From assembly GCA_035506155.1 (NCBI GenBank), contig DATJPX010000066.1, positions 1 to 64,000 of the forward strand: DNA of 64,000 nt, read 5' to 3'. Source of the DNA: UBA877 sp035506155 (GTDB lineage: Bacteria > Chloroflexota > Anaerolineae > Anaerolineales > Villigracilaceae). This document shows positions 23,034 to 31,749 of this stretch, one piece after another; positions within the stretch are counted from its first letter, which is position 1; every line of letters begins with the position of its first letter. Below the pieces are notes generated by a model. That model did not search any database. It was given only the letters and a program-made list of their open reading frames with translations, and was not told the DNA's origin. Both the position numbers and the translations under genes were made by a program.

Positions 23034-24383
23034 TTAAATCATGAGCCCATTGTCTTCGATCACTTTTGCAAACCAGTGACCGCTGTCCTTGATGGTGCGC
23101 TTGAGGGTCTTGTAGTCCACGTAGACCAGGCCGAAGCGTGGGCCATATCCCAACGCCCATTCGAAATTGTCCATCAGCGACCAATGGAAGTAGCCCTTGA
23201 TCGGTACGCCAGCCTTGATCGCCCGGTGGACCTGGGCGATGTGATTCTGCAGGTAACGGATTCGGCGTTCGTCCCGGACGCGTCCATCGAAGTCAAGGCC
23301 GTCGGGCACCGGGACGCCGTTCTCCGTGATCAGCATGTCGCAGTCGGGTCGATAGTCTTTCCAGACCCGCACCAAAAGTTCGTAGATCCCCTCGGGGTAG
23401 ATCTCCCACATTCCGGAATATTCATTGCCGGCCGGCTGGACCTGACTGGCGGCAACGACCGGGAATTTGGGATCGTATTTCACAACCGATCGGGTGTAGT
23501 AATTGATCCCGAGCACATCCAGGGTCTTGATCTTTTCCAGGTCGCCTGCTTTGATCAGGCCGGAGGTGAGCAGCTTGATCGCCGGGACTTCCTGCATCGG
23601 CGAGGTCCCCTTGAGCAAAGGATCGAGGGTCGCCCGGTTCAGGACGGTATCGATCTTGCGGGCGGCATCGATATCCCGCTTGGAGTCGCTGGCAGGGTAG
23701 ACCGGGTTCAGGTTCAGGGTGATGCCGACTTTGACGGGTCCTTTCGCCGCCGCCCGGATGGCTTCGGCCGCCAGTCCGTGGGAAAGCAGCAGGTGATGCA
23801 TCGCCTTGAAGGCGGCTGCCGGGTTCTTGATCCCGGGGGCGTGATCTCCGGCGAAATACCCGACGAAAGCCGCCACCCACGGCTCGTTGTGGGTAAACCA
23901 GACCTTCACCCGGTCGCTGAGCCGTTCGGTCACGATCCCGGCGTAGTCTGCAAATGCGTAGGCGGTATCCCGGTTGGGCCAGCCGCCCCTGTCCTGGAGC
24001 GTCTGGGGCAGGTCGTAATGGAACAGGCATGCATACGGCTGGATCTTTTTCTTGAGAAGCTCATCCACCAGCCGGTCGTAGAAATCCAATCCCGCCCGGT
24101 TGACCTTTCCCGTTCCCGCCGGCAGGACGCGCGACCAGGCAATCGAGAAGCGATAAGCATCCAGCCCGAGCCCTTTCATCAGCGTCACGTCGTCTTTGTA
24201 GCGGTGATAATGGTCCACAGTGACGTCGGCAGTTTCGCCGTTGGCGATTTTCCCGGGGGTATGGACAAAGGTATCCCAGATGGACGGGCCCTTGCCGGCC
24301 TCGTTCCAGGCGCCTTCCACCTGGTAGGCGGAGGCGGCGCAGCCCCAGATGAATTGATCCGGAAAGGCGAGAAATTTACCCAT
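23034..24383 (-). CDS. glycoside hydrolase family 1 beta-glycosidase
   Basis: 449 residues. GH1 enzymes hydrolyse beta-glucosides and related beta-glycosides by a retaining mechanism. The acid/base Glu167 is in TERL..VWFTHNEPW and the nucleophile Glu354 in LITENGV; the N-terminal FPDQFIWGCAASAYQVEGAW signature is complete, as is the C-terminal WSLMDNFEWALGYGPRFGLVYVD. The preferred ATG (24383) follows GGAGAG; the longer open frame has no homologous character. No signal peptide, so cytosolic. It heads the minus-strand glycan run. Confidence 0.95.
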   Translation of the reverse strand: MGKFLAFPDQFIWGCAASAYQVEGAWNEAGKGPSIWDTFVHTPGKIANGETADVTVDHYHRYKDDVTLMKGLGLDAYRFSIAWSRVLPAGTGKVNRAGLDFYDRLVDELLKKKIQPYACLFHYDLPQTLQDRGGWPNRDTAYAFADYAGIVTERLSDRVKVWFTHNEPWVAAFVGYFAGDHAPGIKNPAAAFKAMHHLLLSHGLAAEAIRAAAKGPVKVGITLNLNPVYPASDSKRDIDAARKIDTVLNRATLDPLLKGTSPMQEVPAIKLLTSGLIKAGDLEKIKTLDVLGINYYTRSVVKYDPKFPVVAASQVQPAGNEYSGMWEIYPEGIYELLVRVWKDYRPDCDMLITENGVPVPDGLDFDGRVRDERRIRYLQNHIAQVHRAIKAGVPIKGYFHWSLMDNFEWALGYGPRFGLVYVDYKTLKRTIKDSGHWFAKVIEDNGLMI

Positions 24384-24557
24384 AAACTCTCCATATGTCA
24401 GGAATTGGCCGCGGCAGTTTCCTTTCCCCGAAGAGGTTGCTGTGGTTGCGCGGTCCCATGCTTCAAGCATACCGGAAAAAGCCGCGACGCGCAAGCGTGA
24501 GTGTACACAGAGATGTTTTGAGCCTTGGTGTTACAATCGGCTCACGTTGGAGGCTCG

Positions 24558-26249
24558 ATGAAAAGTTCCCGTTTGCGCGCCCGTTACTGGCGCATCATGT
24601 TTTTTTTCAGCACGGTAGCCGTCAATTTCACTTTCTGGGAAGTGGTCCTGACGCGCCTCGGATTGGGGTTCCTGGCAAGACGATCGCGGGCGCGGCGCTA
24701 CCGGGATGTCGCCGCCCAGTTCCGGGCTCTGGCCATCCGCATGGGAGGCGTGATGATCAAAGTAGGCCAGTTCCTATCCTCCCGGCTGGATGTGTTGCCG
24801 GTGGAGATCACGGATGAACTGGCCGGCTTGCAGGATGAAGTGCCAGCGGAAAAGTTCGCAGACATCCGCCGGCTGGCTGAAGACGATTTGGGAGCCCCCT
24901 TGAGCGAGAAATACGAATCCTTCGAGGAAACCCCGCTGGCAGCCGCCTCCTTGGGACAGGTTCACCGCGCCCGGCTGTGCGTCAAGGAGGAGGGCGGTTT
25001 TTGCGACGTGGTCGTCAAAATCCAGCGCCCCTTCATCGACCAGTTGATCGAAGTCGACTTATCTGCCCTGCGGCGGGTGGGTGGGTGGCTGCAGAAATAT
25101 CCTCCGGTTGCCAAGCGGGTGGACGTACCTTCGCTGATCGAGGAATTTTCCACTACCATCCGTGAGGAAGTGGATTACCTGGCCGAAGGCCGGAACGCCG
25201 AGATATTCACCGAAAACTTCAAAGGCGTCCCGCGCGTCCATGTGCCGCGGGTGGTCTGGACTCACACGACCCGGCGGGTTTTGACTCTGGAGGATGTGTT
25301 CGCCATCAAGATCACGGATTACGATGCCATCAGCGCGGCCGGGATCGACCGGGGCGAAGTCGCCCGCGAACTCCTGGATACCTACCTGAAGCAGATCTTC
25401 GAGGACGGTTTCTTTCACGCCGATCCGCATCCGGGCAACCTGTTCGTAACCCCCCAGTCCGGGAAGGCCGGTGAAAAGACCGCCTGGCGCCTGACCTTCG
25501 TGGATTTTGGCATGGTTGGCCGGGTGCCCGATACGCTCCGCAATGGCCTGCGGGAGATGCTGGTTGCCACCGGCCTGCAGGACGCCTCCCGCCTGGTGCG
25601 CTCCTTCCAGACGTTGCACGTTCTCCTGCCCAGCACGGATCTCAAACAGCTCGAGCAAATGAGCGCAAGCATGTTCGACATGTTTTGGGGAAAATCGATG
25701 GATGAATTGCGCCAGCTCAGCCCGGAAGAAATGTTCAAGTTCGCAGATCGCTTCCGCGACCTGATGTACGGCATGCCTTTCCAGCTCCCGCAAAACCTGC
25801 TGATGCTCGGCCGTACCGTGGCGATCCTGTCGGGCATGTGCACCGGGCTGGACCCCGAGTTCAACCTGTGGAACCAGCTCGCCCCCTATGCCACCAAACT
25901 GGTCTCGCAGGAAGTGGGATCCAACTGGCGGGTCTGGCTGGACGAAGCCGGGAACATCCTCAAGGAACTGGTCGCCCTGCCATCCAAGATGAGCCGCATC
26001 CTGGCCCAGATCGAGCGCGGCGACCTGACGGTCCAGATGCCGGCGGTCAGTCGCCAGATGGCTTACGTCGCGCGGGCAGTCAACCGTCTCGCCGCAAGCC
26101 TGGTATTCGGGGCTTTCCTGATCGGCAGTGTCATGCTTTTCGATGCGGGTAAAATGCTTTTCGCCTGGATCCTGGCTGCAGGCGCTGGATTGTCCCTGGT
26201 CTGGCTCCTGTTCTTCAGCCAGGGCAATCCGCGGCGGTTCCATCCATAA
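24558..26249 (+). CDS. ABC1/UbiB-family atypical kinase
   Basis: 563 residues. UbiB/ADCK proteins are membrane-associated ATPases linked to isoprenoid quinone or lipid metabolism. Visible are the family KxGQ motif (MIKVGQFLSSRLDVLP), the Ala-rich nucleotide loop (PLAAASLGQVHRARL), VVVKIQRP with the ATP lysine, the catalytic HADPHPGNLFV and the metal-binding FVDFGMVG. Two C-terminal helices (about 525-560) anchor it. The ATG at 24558 follows GGAGG by four bases. No ubiquinone or menaquinone genes are adjacent. Confidence 0.93.
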   Translation: MKSSRLRARYWRIMFFFSTVAVNFTFWEVVLTRLGLGFLARRSRARRYRDVAAQFRALAIRMGGVMIKVGQFLSSRLDVLPVEITDELAGLQDEVPAEKFADIRRLAEDDLGAPLSEKYESFEETPLAAASLGQVHRARLCVKEEGGFCDVVVKIQRPFIDQLIEVDLSALRRVGGWLQKYPPVAKRVDVPSLIEEFSTTIREEVDYLAEGRNAEIFTENFKGVPRVHVPRVVWTHTTRRVLTLEDVFAIKITDYDAISAAGIDRGEVARELLDTYLKQIFEDGFFHADPHPGNLFVTPQSGKAGEKTAWRLTFVDFGMVGRVPDTLRNGLREMLVATGLQDASRLVRSFQTLHVLLPSTDLKQLEQMSASMFDMFWGKSMDELRQLSPEEMFKFADRFRDLMYGMPFQLPQNLLMLGRTVAILSGMCTGLDPEFNLWNQLAPYATKLVSQEVGSNWRVWLDEAGNILKELVALPSKMSRILAQIERGDLTVQMPAVSRQMAYVARAVNRLAASLVFGAFLIGSVMLFDAGKMLFAWILAAGAGLSLVWLLFFSQGNPRRFHP

Positions 26250-26254
26250 AATGA

Positions 26255-26282
26255 ACCGCCCCGGATCACTGGGGCGGTATTT
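26255..26282. terminator. bidirectional terminator
   Basis: ACCGCCCC and GGGGCGGT form an 8-bp stem with an 8-base loop between the convergent ABC1-kinase gene and the small helical gene. T-rich tracts on each side are short. Confidence 0.6.
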
Positions 26283-26285
26283 CGA

Positions 26286-26513
26286 TCAAGCTTTCTTTTT
26301 CTCTTCCATGTGTTCCAGCGAAGCGTCGATCATGCTGCGCCATGCCAGGAGCATTTCCTTCCGGGCATTCCGGCGATGCTCCATGAACTCCGGCGGGACC
26401 AGGCTTTCGATCGTCTTCCTGAATTCCTCCCGGGCGGCGTGATAATGTTCGCGGGTCTCTTCTGGAATTTTACCTTCAAAATGTTTACGGGCGTGAGCGG
26501 TTTGTTCTGCCAT
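26286..26513 (-). CDS. small helical protein of unknown function
   Basis: 75 residues, rich in charged residues and predicted to be almost wholly helical (EETREHYHAAREEFRKTIE, FMEHRRNARKEMLLAWRSMID). An AGGAGAG ribosome site precedes the ATG at 26513. The open frame continues upstream without sense. No family is recognised; the amphipathic helices suggest a coiled-coil or chaperone-like accessory. Confidence 0.65.
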   Translation of the reverse strand: MAEQTAHARKHFEGKIPEETREHYHAAREEFRKTIESLVPPEFMEHRRNARKEMLLAWRSMIDASLEHMEEKKKA

Positions 26514-26690
26514 AGTTTCTCTCCTTGCTGATATGCGGATTATAGCGCGGACTCCACCCCGGGGCAATGCCAGCCAAAGAGCGTCATATCCGATTCTAAG
26601 AATGCTTTTCTTGTTGTTATATGCTTGCCTACCTTCTCGCACCGGGAATTTGGCCTTACAATACGGTGCTGCACTTGCTGAGGAACAACT

Positions 26691-27098
26691 ATGGATTATG
26701 AGGAATATGTCCGGAGCACTGACCAGGCGAATCGGCTGATCGAATCCAGGAAATTCACCGAAGCGGTGGAAGCCCTTTCCCGTTTGGTCTTGAGCGATCT
26801 CTCGGACATCGACAAATCGACCGTCTGTATCAATTTGGCGGTGCTCCACGACCGCCTGGGGAAGACGGATGACGCGCTTGCCTGGTACGACAGGGGCATC
26901 GGATACGAACAGGTCTACTGTCGTTACGATGTGACCGAGAAGAAAGCACAATACCTGTCCCAGGTCGGCCGAACCAGGGACGCCATTCCTCTTTATGAAG
27001 CCCTGCTCAAACAACCTTATTTGAGCGAAGCCGAAAAGGTGCGCGTCCGCAAACAGATTCAATTTCTCCTGGGGAAGAGCACGGCGGAGTGGAAGTAA
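26691..27098 (+). CDS. tetratricopeptide-repeat protein
   Basis: 135 residues comprising three TPR-like helix pairs (ANRLIESRKFTEAVEALSRLV, CINLAVLHDRLGKTDDALAWYDRGI, KAQYLSQVGRTRDAIPLYEALL). TPR proteins mediate protein contacts. No signal peptide. A TACAAT about 30 bases upstream and a GAGGAA ribosome site support the start. It ends at its own terminator and has no obvious partner nearby. Confidence 0.75.
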   Translation: MDYEEYVRSTDQANRLIESRKFTEAVEALSRLVLSDLSDIDKSTVCINLAVLHDRLGKTDDALAWYDRGIGYEQVYCRYDVTEKKAQYLSQVGRTRDAIPLYEALLKQPYLSEAEKVRVRKQIQFLLGKSTAEWK

Positions 27099-27146
27099 GC
27101 TGCTCCAGGTATTTGCGACGCGAGAAGAAGCATGATCCTATGCGGC

Positions 27147-27174
27147 GGCGGGATGATCTCCCGCCTCGCTTTTT
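27147..27174 (+). terminator. terminator of the TPR gene
   Basis: GGCGGGA and TCCCGCC form a 7-bp stem with a 5-base loop, followed by CGC and five T. It lies 18 bases before the next ATG. Confidence 0.7.
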
Positions 27175-27191
27175 AGAGGTCAATTATCCTT

Positions 27192-28049
27192 ATGCGCTTG
27201 AAAGCCGACCTGCTCTTATTGCTGGTAACAGTCATCTGGGGGAGTGCTTTTGCCGTAATGCGTTTTGCAGCCGGGCACGGGACCGTATTCTACCTGAACG
27301 GCCTGCGTTTCCTCCTGGGGGCCCTCGTGGTCCTGCCGCTGGCCAAGCTCAAAGGCAAATTCAATCGGAAGAACATTGTCTATGTCGTCCTGGCAGGATT
27401 TGCCCTCTTCGCTGGCGTGGCCTTCCAGCAGGCCGGACTGGCAACGACCTCTGCCGGGAATGGCGGGTTCATTACCAGCCTGTATGTGGTCGTCGTCCCG
27501 TTCATCCTTTGGATTTTCTGGCGTGAGCGACCGTCCACCCTGACCTGGGTCGCGGTCCTGCTGGCGGTGGCAGGTGGATTCCTGTTGAGCACCGGCGGCA
27601 GCTTCCGGGTCCGGGCGGGGGATGTTCTGGTTTTCATCGGCTCATTCTTTTGGGCGATGCATGTGGTGGTGGTCGGAAAAGTCCAGGGAAAGATCGAAGC
27701 AGTGCCATTCGCCTTCGGCCAGTTTGCCATCTGCGCCATGCTGAACCTCGGCACGGCTGTCTTCGTCGAACACCCCACCAGGGTGGAAATGCTGCTGGTC
27801 CTGCCTGCCATCCTCTACACCGGGATCCTCTCGATCGCGGTCGGATTTACCCTCCAGGTGATCGCCCAGAAACACACGCCCGAGAACGATGCTGCCTTGA
27901 TCATGAGTCTTGAATCTGTCTTTGCCGTGTTTTTCGGCTGGCTTTTCCTGCAGGAAAAGTTGCTGCCGATCCAGCTGGCCGGCTGTGCCTTGATCCTGCT
28001 TGCCGTGGGCCTGGTTCAGGTCAGGAATGGTAAAATGAGAACAACATGA
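27192..28049 (+). CDS. EamA-family (DMT) transporter
   Basis: 285 residues with ten hydrophobic helices in two EamA repeats. The opening LLLLVTVIWGSAFAVMRFAA and the second repeat GDVLVFIGSFFWAMHVVVVGK are typical, as is the closing ESVFAVFFGWLFLQEKLLPIQLAGCALILLAVGLVQ. Such transporters usually export metabolites or amino acids. The stop codon overlaps the next ATG (ATGA), so it is coupled to the lipid-kinase-like gene. Confidence 0.9.
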   Translation: MRLKADLLLLLVTVIWGSAFAVMRFAAGHGTVFYLNGLRFLLGALVVLPLAKLKGKFNRKNIVYVVLAGFALFAGVAFQQAGLATTSAGNGGFITSLYVVVVPFILWIFWRERPSTLTWVAVLLAVAGGFLLSTGGSFRVRAGDVLVFIGSFFWAMHVVVVGKVQGKIEAVPFAFGQFAICAMLNLGTAVFVEHPTRVEMLLVLPAILYTGILSIAVGFTLQVIAQKHTPENDAALIMSLESVFAVFFGWLFLQEKLLPIQLAGCALILLAVGLVQVRNGKMRTT

Positions 28050-28954
28050 CCGCGAAAATCATCCTTAATCCTTACTCCAATCGCTGGAATGCCCAGAAAC
28101 GCTGGCCGGAAGCCGAAGCTACCCTCAAAGAAGCCGGGGTCGATTTCGAGTTGGCCGTTTCCGAACACCCCCGGCATGTTACTGAACTTGCCGAACAGGC
28201 CGCCCGCCAGGGCTTTTCCCCCATAATCGCTGCGGGCGGCGATGGGACGATCGGGGAGACGGTCAACGGACTGGCGCGGGCCGCGAAAAATGAGAAGGCC
28301 TTACTCGGCCCCTTCGGGGTCCTGCCGCTTGGCTCGGCCAATGACCTGGTGGATAACCTGGGATTGCCAAAAGACTTGGCTGGCGCCGCCAAGGTCATCG
28401 CGGCCGGGAAAACCCGCCTGATGGACGTCGGTTCCGTCAACGGGTTGTATTTCGCCAATAACTCCGCCATCGGCCTGGAACCATATATTACCCTCGTCCA
28501 ACAGCGCATCACCTGGATCAAAGGGATGATGCGCTACCTGGTCGCAGCGGTGATGGGCATTATGGACAAGCCGCTCTGGTCGGCCAAGATCGAGTGGGAT
28601 GGCGGCGCTTACCAGGGGCCGATCATCCTGGTCACGGTCGGGAACGGCCCCCGGACCGGCGGTGTTTTTTTCATGACCCCTCATGCCGATATGTTCGACG
28701 GCCGGTTGAGCTTCGTCTACGCTTACCGCCCGACGCGGCGGGCGATGTTCGCCGTCCTGCCCAAGACGATGAAAGCCGGCGAGGGCAGCTATGTGGAGAC
28801 GGCGGACGTGCACGAAGTGCACACGACCTGGATCAAGATCCACGTCGATCGGCCCACCCCTGCCCATGTGGACGGGGAGATCTTCTCCGAAGCGATCCAG
28901 GACCTGGAATACCGGATCTGCCCGAAGCGATTGCAAATCCTTATGCCGGAATAA
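28046..28954 (+). CDS. diacylglycerol/sphingosine kinase-like lipid kinase
   Basis: 302 residues. The family phosphorylates lipid alcohols using ATP. The catalytic-domain motifs AAGGDGTIGETVNGL and PLGSANDLVDNLGLP (the usual GTxND is here GSAND) and the later VGNGPRTGGVFFMTPHADMFDGRLS are clear, as is the C-terminal DGE (PAHVDGEIF). Its probable role is recycling diacylglycerol or undecaprenol-type lipids. It is co-transcribed with the EamA gene and followed by a terminator. Confidence 0.9.
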   Translation: MTAKIILNPYSNRWNAQKRWPEAEATLKEAGVDFELAVSEHPRHVTELAEQAARQGFSPIIAAGGDGTIGETVNGLARAAKNEKALLGPFGVLPLGSANDLVDNLGLPKDLAGAAKVIAAGKTRLMDVGSVNGLYFANNSAIGLEPYITLVQQRITWIKGMMRYLVAAVMGIMDKPLWSAKIEWDGGAYQGPIILVTVGNGPRTGGVFFMTPHADMFDGRLSFVYAYRPTRRAMFAVLPKTMKAGEGSYVETADVHEVHTTWIKIHVDRPTPAHVDGEIFSEAIQDLEYRICPKRLQILMPE

Positions 28955-28969
28955 AGCGAGCCAAGATGA

Positions 28970-29002
28970 AACCGGAACCATCGATTGGTCCCGGTTGTTT
29001 TT
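28970..29002 (+). terminator. terminator after the lipid-kinase gene
   Basis: AACCGG-A-ACC and GGT-C-CCGGTT form an interrupted 9-bp stem followed by a G and five T. Confidence 0.75.
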
Positions 29003-29109
29003 ATTCTCTGCGCCCCGATTTTTTTTGAAAGGATAATCGTCCAACTGCAGGTGTGCCGCCAGGATTTGATCGAAAGTTTCTTGCCCCAGGAACAGAGGGA
29101 TGATTTGAA

Positions 29110-30075
29110 ATGTCCAATTATCTGGTGACAGGTTCGGCCGGGTTTATCGGCAGCCGGGTCAGCGCCATGCTGATCGAACAAGGACACCTGGTGACCGGCG
29201 TCGATAACCTCAACGATGCTTATGATGTGCGCATGAAGGAATATCGCCTCAACGCGCTGCAGACGCTCCCGGGGTTTTCCTTCTTGAAACTCGATATCTC
29301 GAACCGGCTGGCTGTGGAATCCCTGCCCACCTTTGATGCGGTTGTCGACCTTGCGGCAAGGGCCGGCGTCCGGGCGAGCGTCACGGATCCCTGGTCCTTC
29401 CTGGAGACGAACCTGATCGGGACCCTGAACCTGCTCGAATTGTGCCGGCAGAAAGGAATCCGAAAATTCGTCCTGGCGTCCAGTTCCAGCGTCTATGGAG
29501 CCGGCGCGCCCCAGCCCACGCCGGAAACCGCCAATACCGACCTCCCGCTCCAGCCATATGCAGCGACCAAGAAGGCAGCCGAGGTGCTCTGCCATAGTTA
29601 TCACTGTCTCTACGCAATCGACGTGAGCATCCTTCGTTATTTCACTGTCTATGGTCCGGCAGGCCGCCCTGATATGAGCATGTTCCGGTTCGCGAAGTGG
29701 ATTTGTGAAGGGGAGCCGCTGCAGCTTTATGGAGACGGGCGGCAGTCGCGTGGTTTTACTTATATTGACGATGTCGCCCGGGGAACGATCGCCGCTCTTC
29801 GGCCCCTCGGTTTTGAAATCATCAATTTGGGAGGAAGCGAAGTGATCACGATAAATGCCCTGATCGCGCTGATCGAAGAGCGTATAGGCAGGAGAGCCGT
29901 GATTGAGCACTGCCCGGCCAACCGTGCTGATGTCCTTACCAATCACGCCGATGTGACCAAGGCCGCCTGCCTGCTTGGCTGGCAGCGGAAGGTCAGCTTG
30001 GATGAAGGCATCAGCCGCCTGGTGGATTGGCATTTGACCGAACGATCCTGGCTGAAACAGATTGCAACTCCGTGA
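29110..30075 (+). CDS. NAD-dependent nucleotide-sugar epimerase/dehydratase
   Basis: 321 residues, extended SDR fold. The NAD motif GSAGFIG lies at residues 8-14 and the catalytic YAATKKA supplies Tyr and Lys. Closest in pattern are UDP-glucuronate 4-epimerases (VDNLNDAYDVRMKEYRL, RYFTVYGPAGRPDMSMFRF). It would supply a uronic acid or related sugar nucleotide to the polysaccharide genes of this island. The stop is followed by 118 bases and the ABC importer genes on the same strand. Confidence 0.87.
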   Translation: MSNYLVTGSAGFIGSRVSAMLIEQGHLVTGVDNLNDAYDVRMKEYRLNALQTLPGFSFLKLDISNRLAVESLPTFDAVVDLAARAGVRASVTDPWSFLETNLIGTLNLLELCRQKGIRKFVLASSSSVYGAGAPQPTPETANTDLPLQPYAATKKAAEVLCHSYHCLYAIDVSILRYFTVYGPAGRPDMSMFRFAKWICEGEPLQLYGDGRQSRGFTYIDDVARGTIAALRPLGFEIINLGGSEVITINALIALIEERIGRRAVIEHCPANRADVLTNHADVTKAACLLGWQRKVSLDEGISRLVDWHLTERSWLKQIATP

Positions 30076-30181
30076 ATGTCGATTCGCACAATAGCTGGAA
30101 TTAGCCGACGCTTGGCTCGCCGGTTGGCCCCAAGTTGAGCCCACTGGCGTTCCCAATCTGGACGGAAGAAAAATGACCGGG

Positions 30182-30187
30182 TATAGT
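30182..30187 (+). promoter_or_regulatory. candidate -10 box of the ABC importer genes
   Basis: TATAGT ends 6 bases before the ATG at 30194. A TGGACG lies 17 bases upstream (30159-30164) as a weak -35. No ribosome site is seen, so the transcript would be leaderless. Confidence 0.45.
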
Positions 30188-30193
30188 TAGCCG

Positions 30194-30958
30194 ATGACAA
30201 TCATCTTCGATAACATCAGCAAGAAATTCTCCCAGGATACTCACCGGGAGGTTGTCGCTCTCGACGGGATCAACTTTACGATCGGAGATCATGAATTCGT
30301 TTCGATTGTCGGACCCAGCGGCTGTGGGAAGACGACCCTCTTGAAAATCGTAGCCGGACTCATTAAACCCGACTCGGGTAAAGTGATCTACGAGGGTGTT
30401 GCGTCGAGCGCCCTCCTTGTCTTCCAGGATCAAGGCTTGTTACCTTGGCTGACTGTCATAGATAATATCGGCTTGGGGTTGGAGTTAAAAGGGATCCCCA
30501 GGGATATCAGAAGGAAACAAGTCCTGGATTTTATGAAACGGATCAGGCTGGACGGTTTCGAAAATCACTACCCACACGAGTTATCCGGCGGCATGCGCCA
30601 GCGGGTTGCCCTGGCGCGTGCATTCCTCACCAATCCGGATATCTTATTAATGGATGAACCATTCGGGGCGCTGGACGCGCAAACGCGCATCATCCTTCAG
30701 GAAGAACTTCAGGGTATCCTGCGCTCGGATCCAAAAACTGTTCTTTTCGTGACCCACGATATCGACGAGGCGATCCTCCTCAGCGATCAGATTATCGTCA
30801 TCAGCGACCGCCCCGGCAAGGTTCAGCGCTCGATCCGGGTCGATATCGGTCATCCGAGGGATCGAACGACCATGGATCGTCCTGCTTTTAAGGAAATCCA
30901 TTCCCAAATTTGGCAGCTCCTGGAAAGGGAAGTCCGGAAGGAGTTGAAGCTGGGATGA
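30194..30958 (+). CDS. ABC importer ATPase, SsuB/TauB/NrtD type
   Basis: 254 residues. Walker A GPSGCGKTT, Q-loop FQDQGLLPW, signature LSGGMRQRVALARA, Walker B ILLMDEPFGALD and switch His (FVTHDIDEA) are all present. The VFQDQGLLPWLTVIDN and DEPFGALDAQTR segments are those of the nitrate/sulfonate/taurine/pyrimidine-precursor importers. The permease overlaps it (ATGA). The binding protein is probably the lipoprotein at 38270, 6.5 kb away. Confidence 0.93.
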   Translation: MTIIFDNISKKFSQDTHREVVALDGINFTIGDHEFVSIVGPSGCGKTTLLKIVAGLIKPDSGKVIYEGVASSALLVFQDQGLLPWLTVIDNIGLGLELKGIPRDIRRKQVLDFMKRIRLDGFENHYPHELSGGMRQRVALARAFLTNPDILLMDEPFGALDAQTRIILQEELQGILRSDPKTVLFVTHDIDEAILLSDQIIVISDRPGKVQRSIRVDIGHPRDRTTMDRPAFKEIHSQIWQLLEREVRKELKLG

Positions 30959-31749
30959 AGAAAATTTCCCCAAATATCTTATTTAAACATACCCGTGAGC
31001 GGCTGGTCACAACAGGCCTGGTTGTCTTATTCTTGGGAGTGTGGGAGTTACTTGCTCGTACGGGGAAACTTTCATTCGTCATTTTCCCGGCGCCGTCAAA
31101 AATATTGATTTATTTCGTGATTTCGCTGGCGAAAGGAAAATTCACCCAGGCGACCGTGATATCGTTATCGCGGATGTTTTTTGGCTTTCTGATCGGCGGC
31201 GGATCGGGGATGATCCTGGGTTTGATCCTGGGGTGGTCCCGCCGGCTTCGCCGCATCCTCGACCCAATCGTGGCCGCGCTTCACCCAATCCCCAAACTAG
31301 CTTTGTTACCCATGATGCTTGTCTTGTTAGGAATCGGTGAGTCCTCCCGGATCGCGATGGTCAGCATCAGCGCGTTTTTCCCGATGCTGATTAATACGAT
31401 CGCGGGAGTTCTCCAGATTAATCCTACTTATTACGAAGTCTTGGAAAATTGCGGCGCGAACAAACTGGATATCTTCCGAAAGGTGATCCTCCCGGGCAGC
31501 TTGCCCCTTGTGATGACCGGGGCGCGCCTTTCCTTAAAGTCCGCCCTTACGACGACCATCGGAGTGGAGATGGTCTTTGGTAGCACCGGTTTGGGAGCCG
31601 CTTTGTGGCTGGCCTGGGAGACGATGCGGATAACGGACCTGTATTCCACGCTTTTGATCGTCGGGATCATCGGCATTTGCACGACCTTATTGATCGAGGG
31701 ATCGAGGCGGTTTCTCATCCCGTGGCATTATGAAAGCCACCGGCCATAA
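30955..31749 (+). CDS. ABC importer permease, SsuC/TauC type
   Basis: 264 residues with six hydrophobic helices. The start ATG overlaps the ATPase stop. The EAA-like coupling loop YYEVLENCGANKLDIFRKVILPGSLP is characteristic of the SsuC/NrtB branch, as are the AALHPIPKLALLPMMLVLLGIGE segment and the closing W-x-x-E helix. Imports a small organic anion or nitrogen/sulfur compound; substrate unknown. Its stop codon directly abuts, without a spare base, the stop codon of the convergent glycosyltransferase. Confidence 0.93.
   Translation: MKKISPNILFKHTRERLVTTGLVVLFLGVWELLARTGKLSFVIFPAPSKILIYFVISLAKGKFTQATVISLSRMFFGFLIGGGSGMILGLILGWSRRLRRILDPIVAALHPIPKLALLPMMLVLLGIGESSRIAMVSISAFFPMLINTIAGVLQINPTYYEVLENCGANKLDIFRKVILPGSLPLVMTGARLSLKSALTTTIGVEMVFGSTGLGAALWLAWETMRITDLYSTLLIVGIIGICTTLLIEGSRRFLIPWHYESHRP

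Noticed and set aside
23076..24500. A 474-codon open frame antisense to the GH1 gene
   Set aside because: Same artefact of GC-rich coding; GH1 motifs are complete on the minus strand.
27170..27191. RNA thermometer before the EamA gene
   Set aside because: The hairpin at 27147-27165 followed by T run is better explained as the terminator of the TPR gene; it does not cover a ribosome site.
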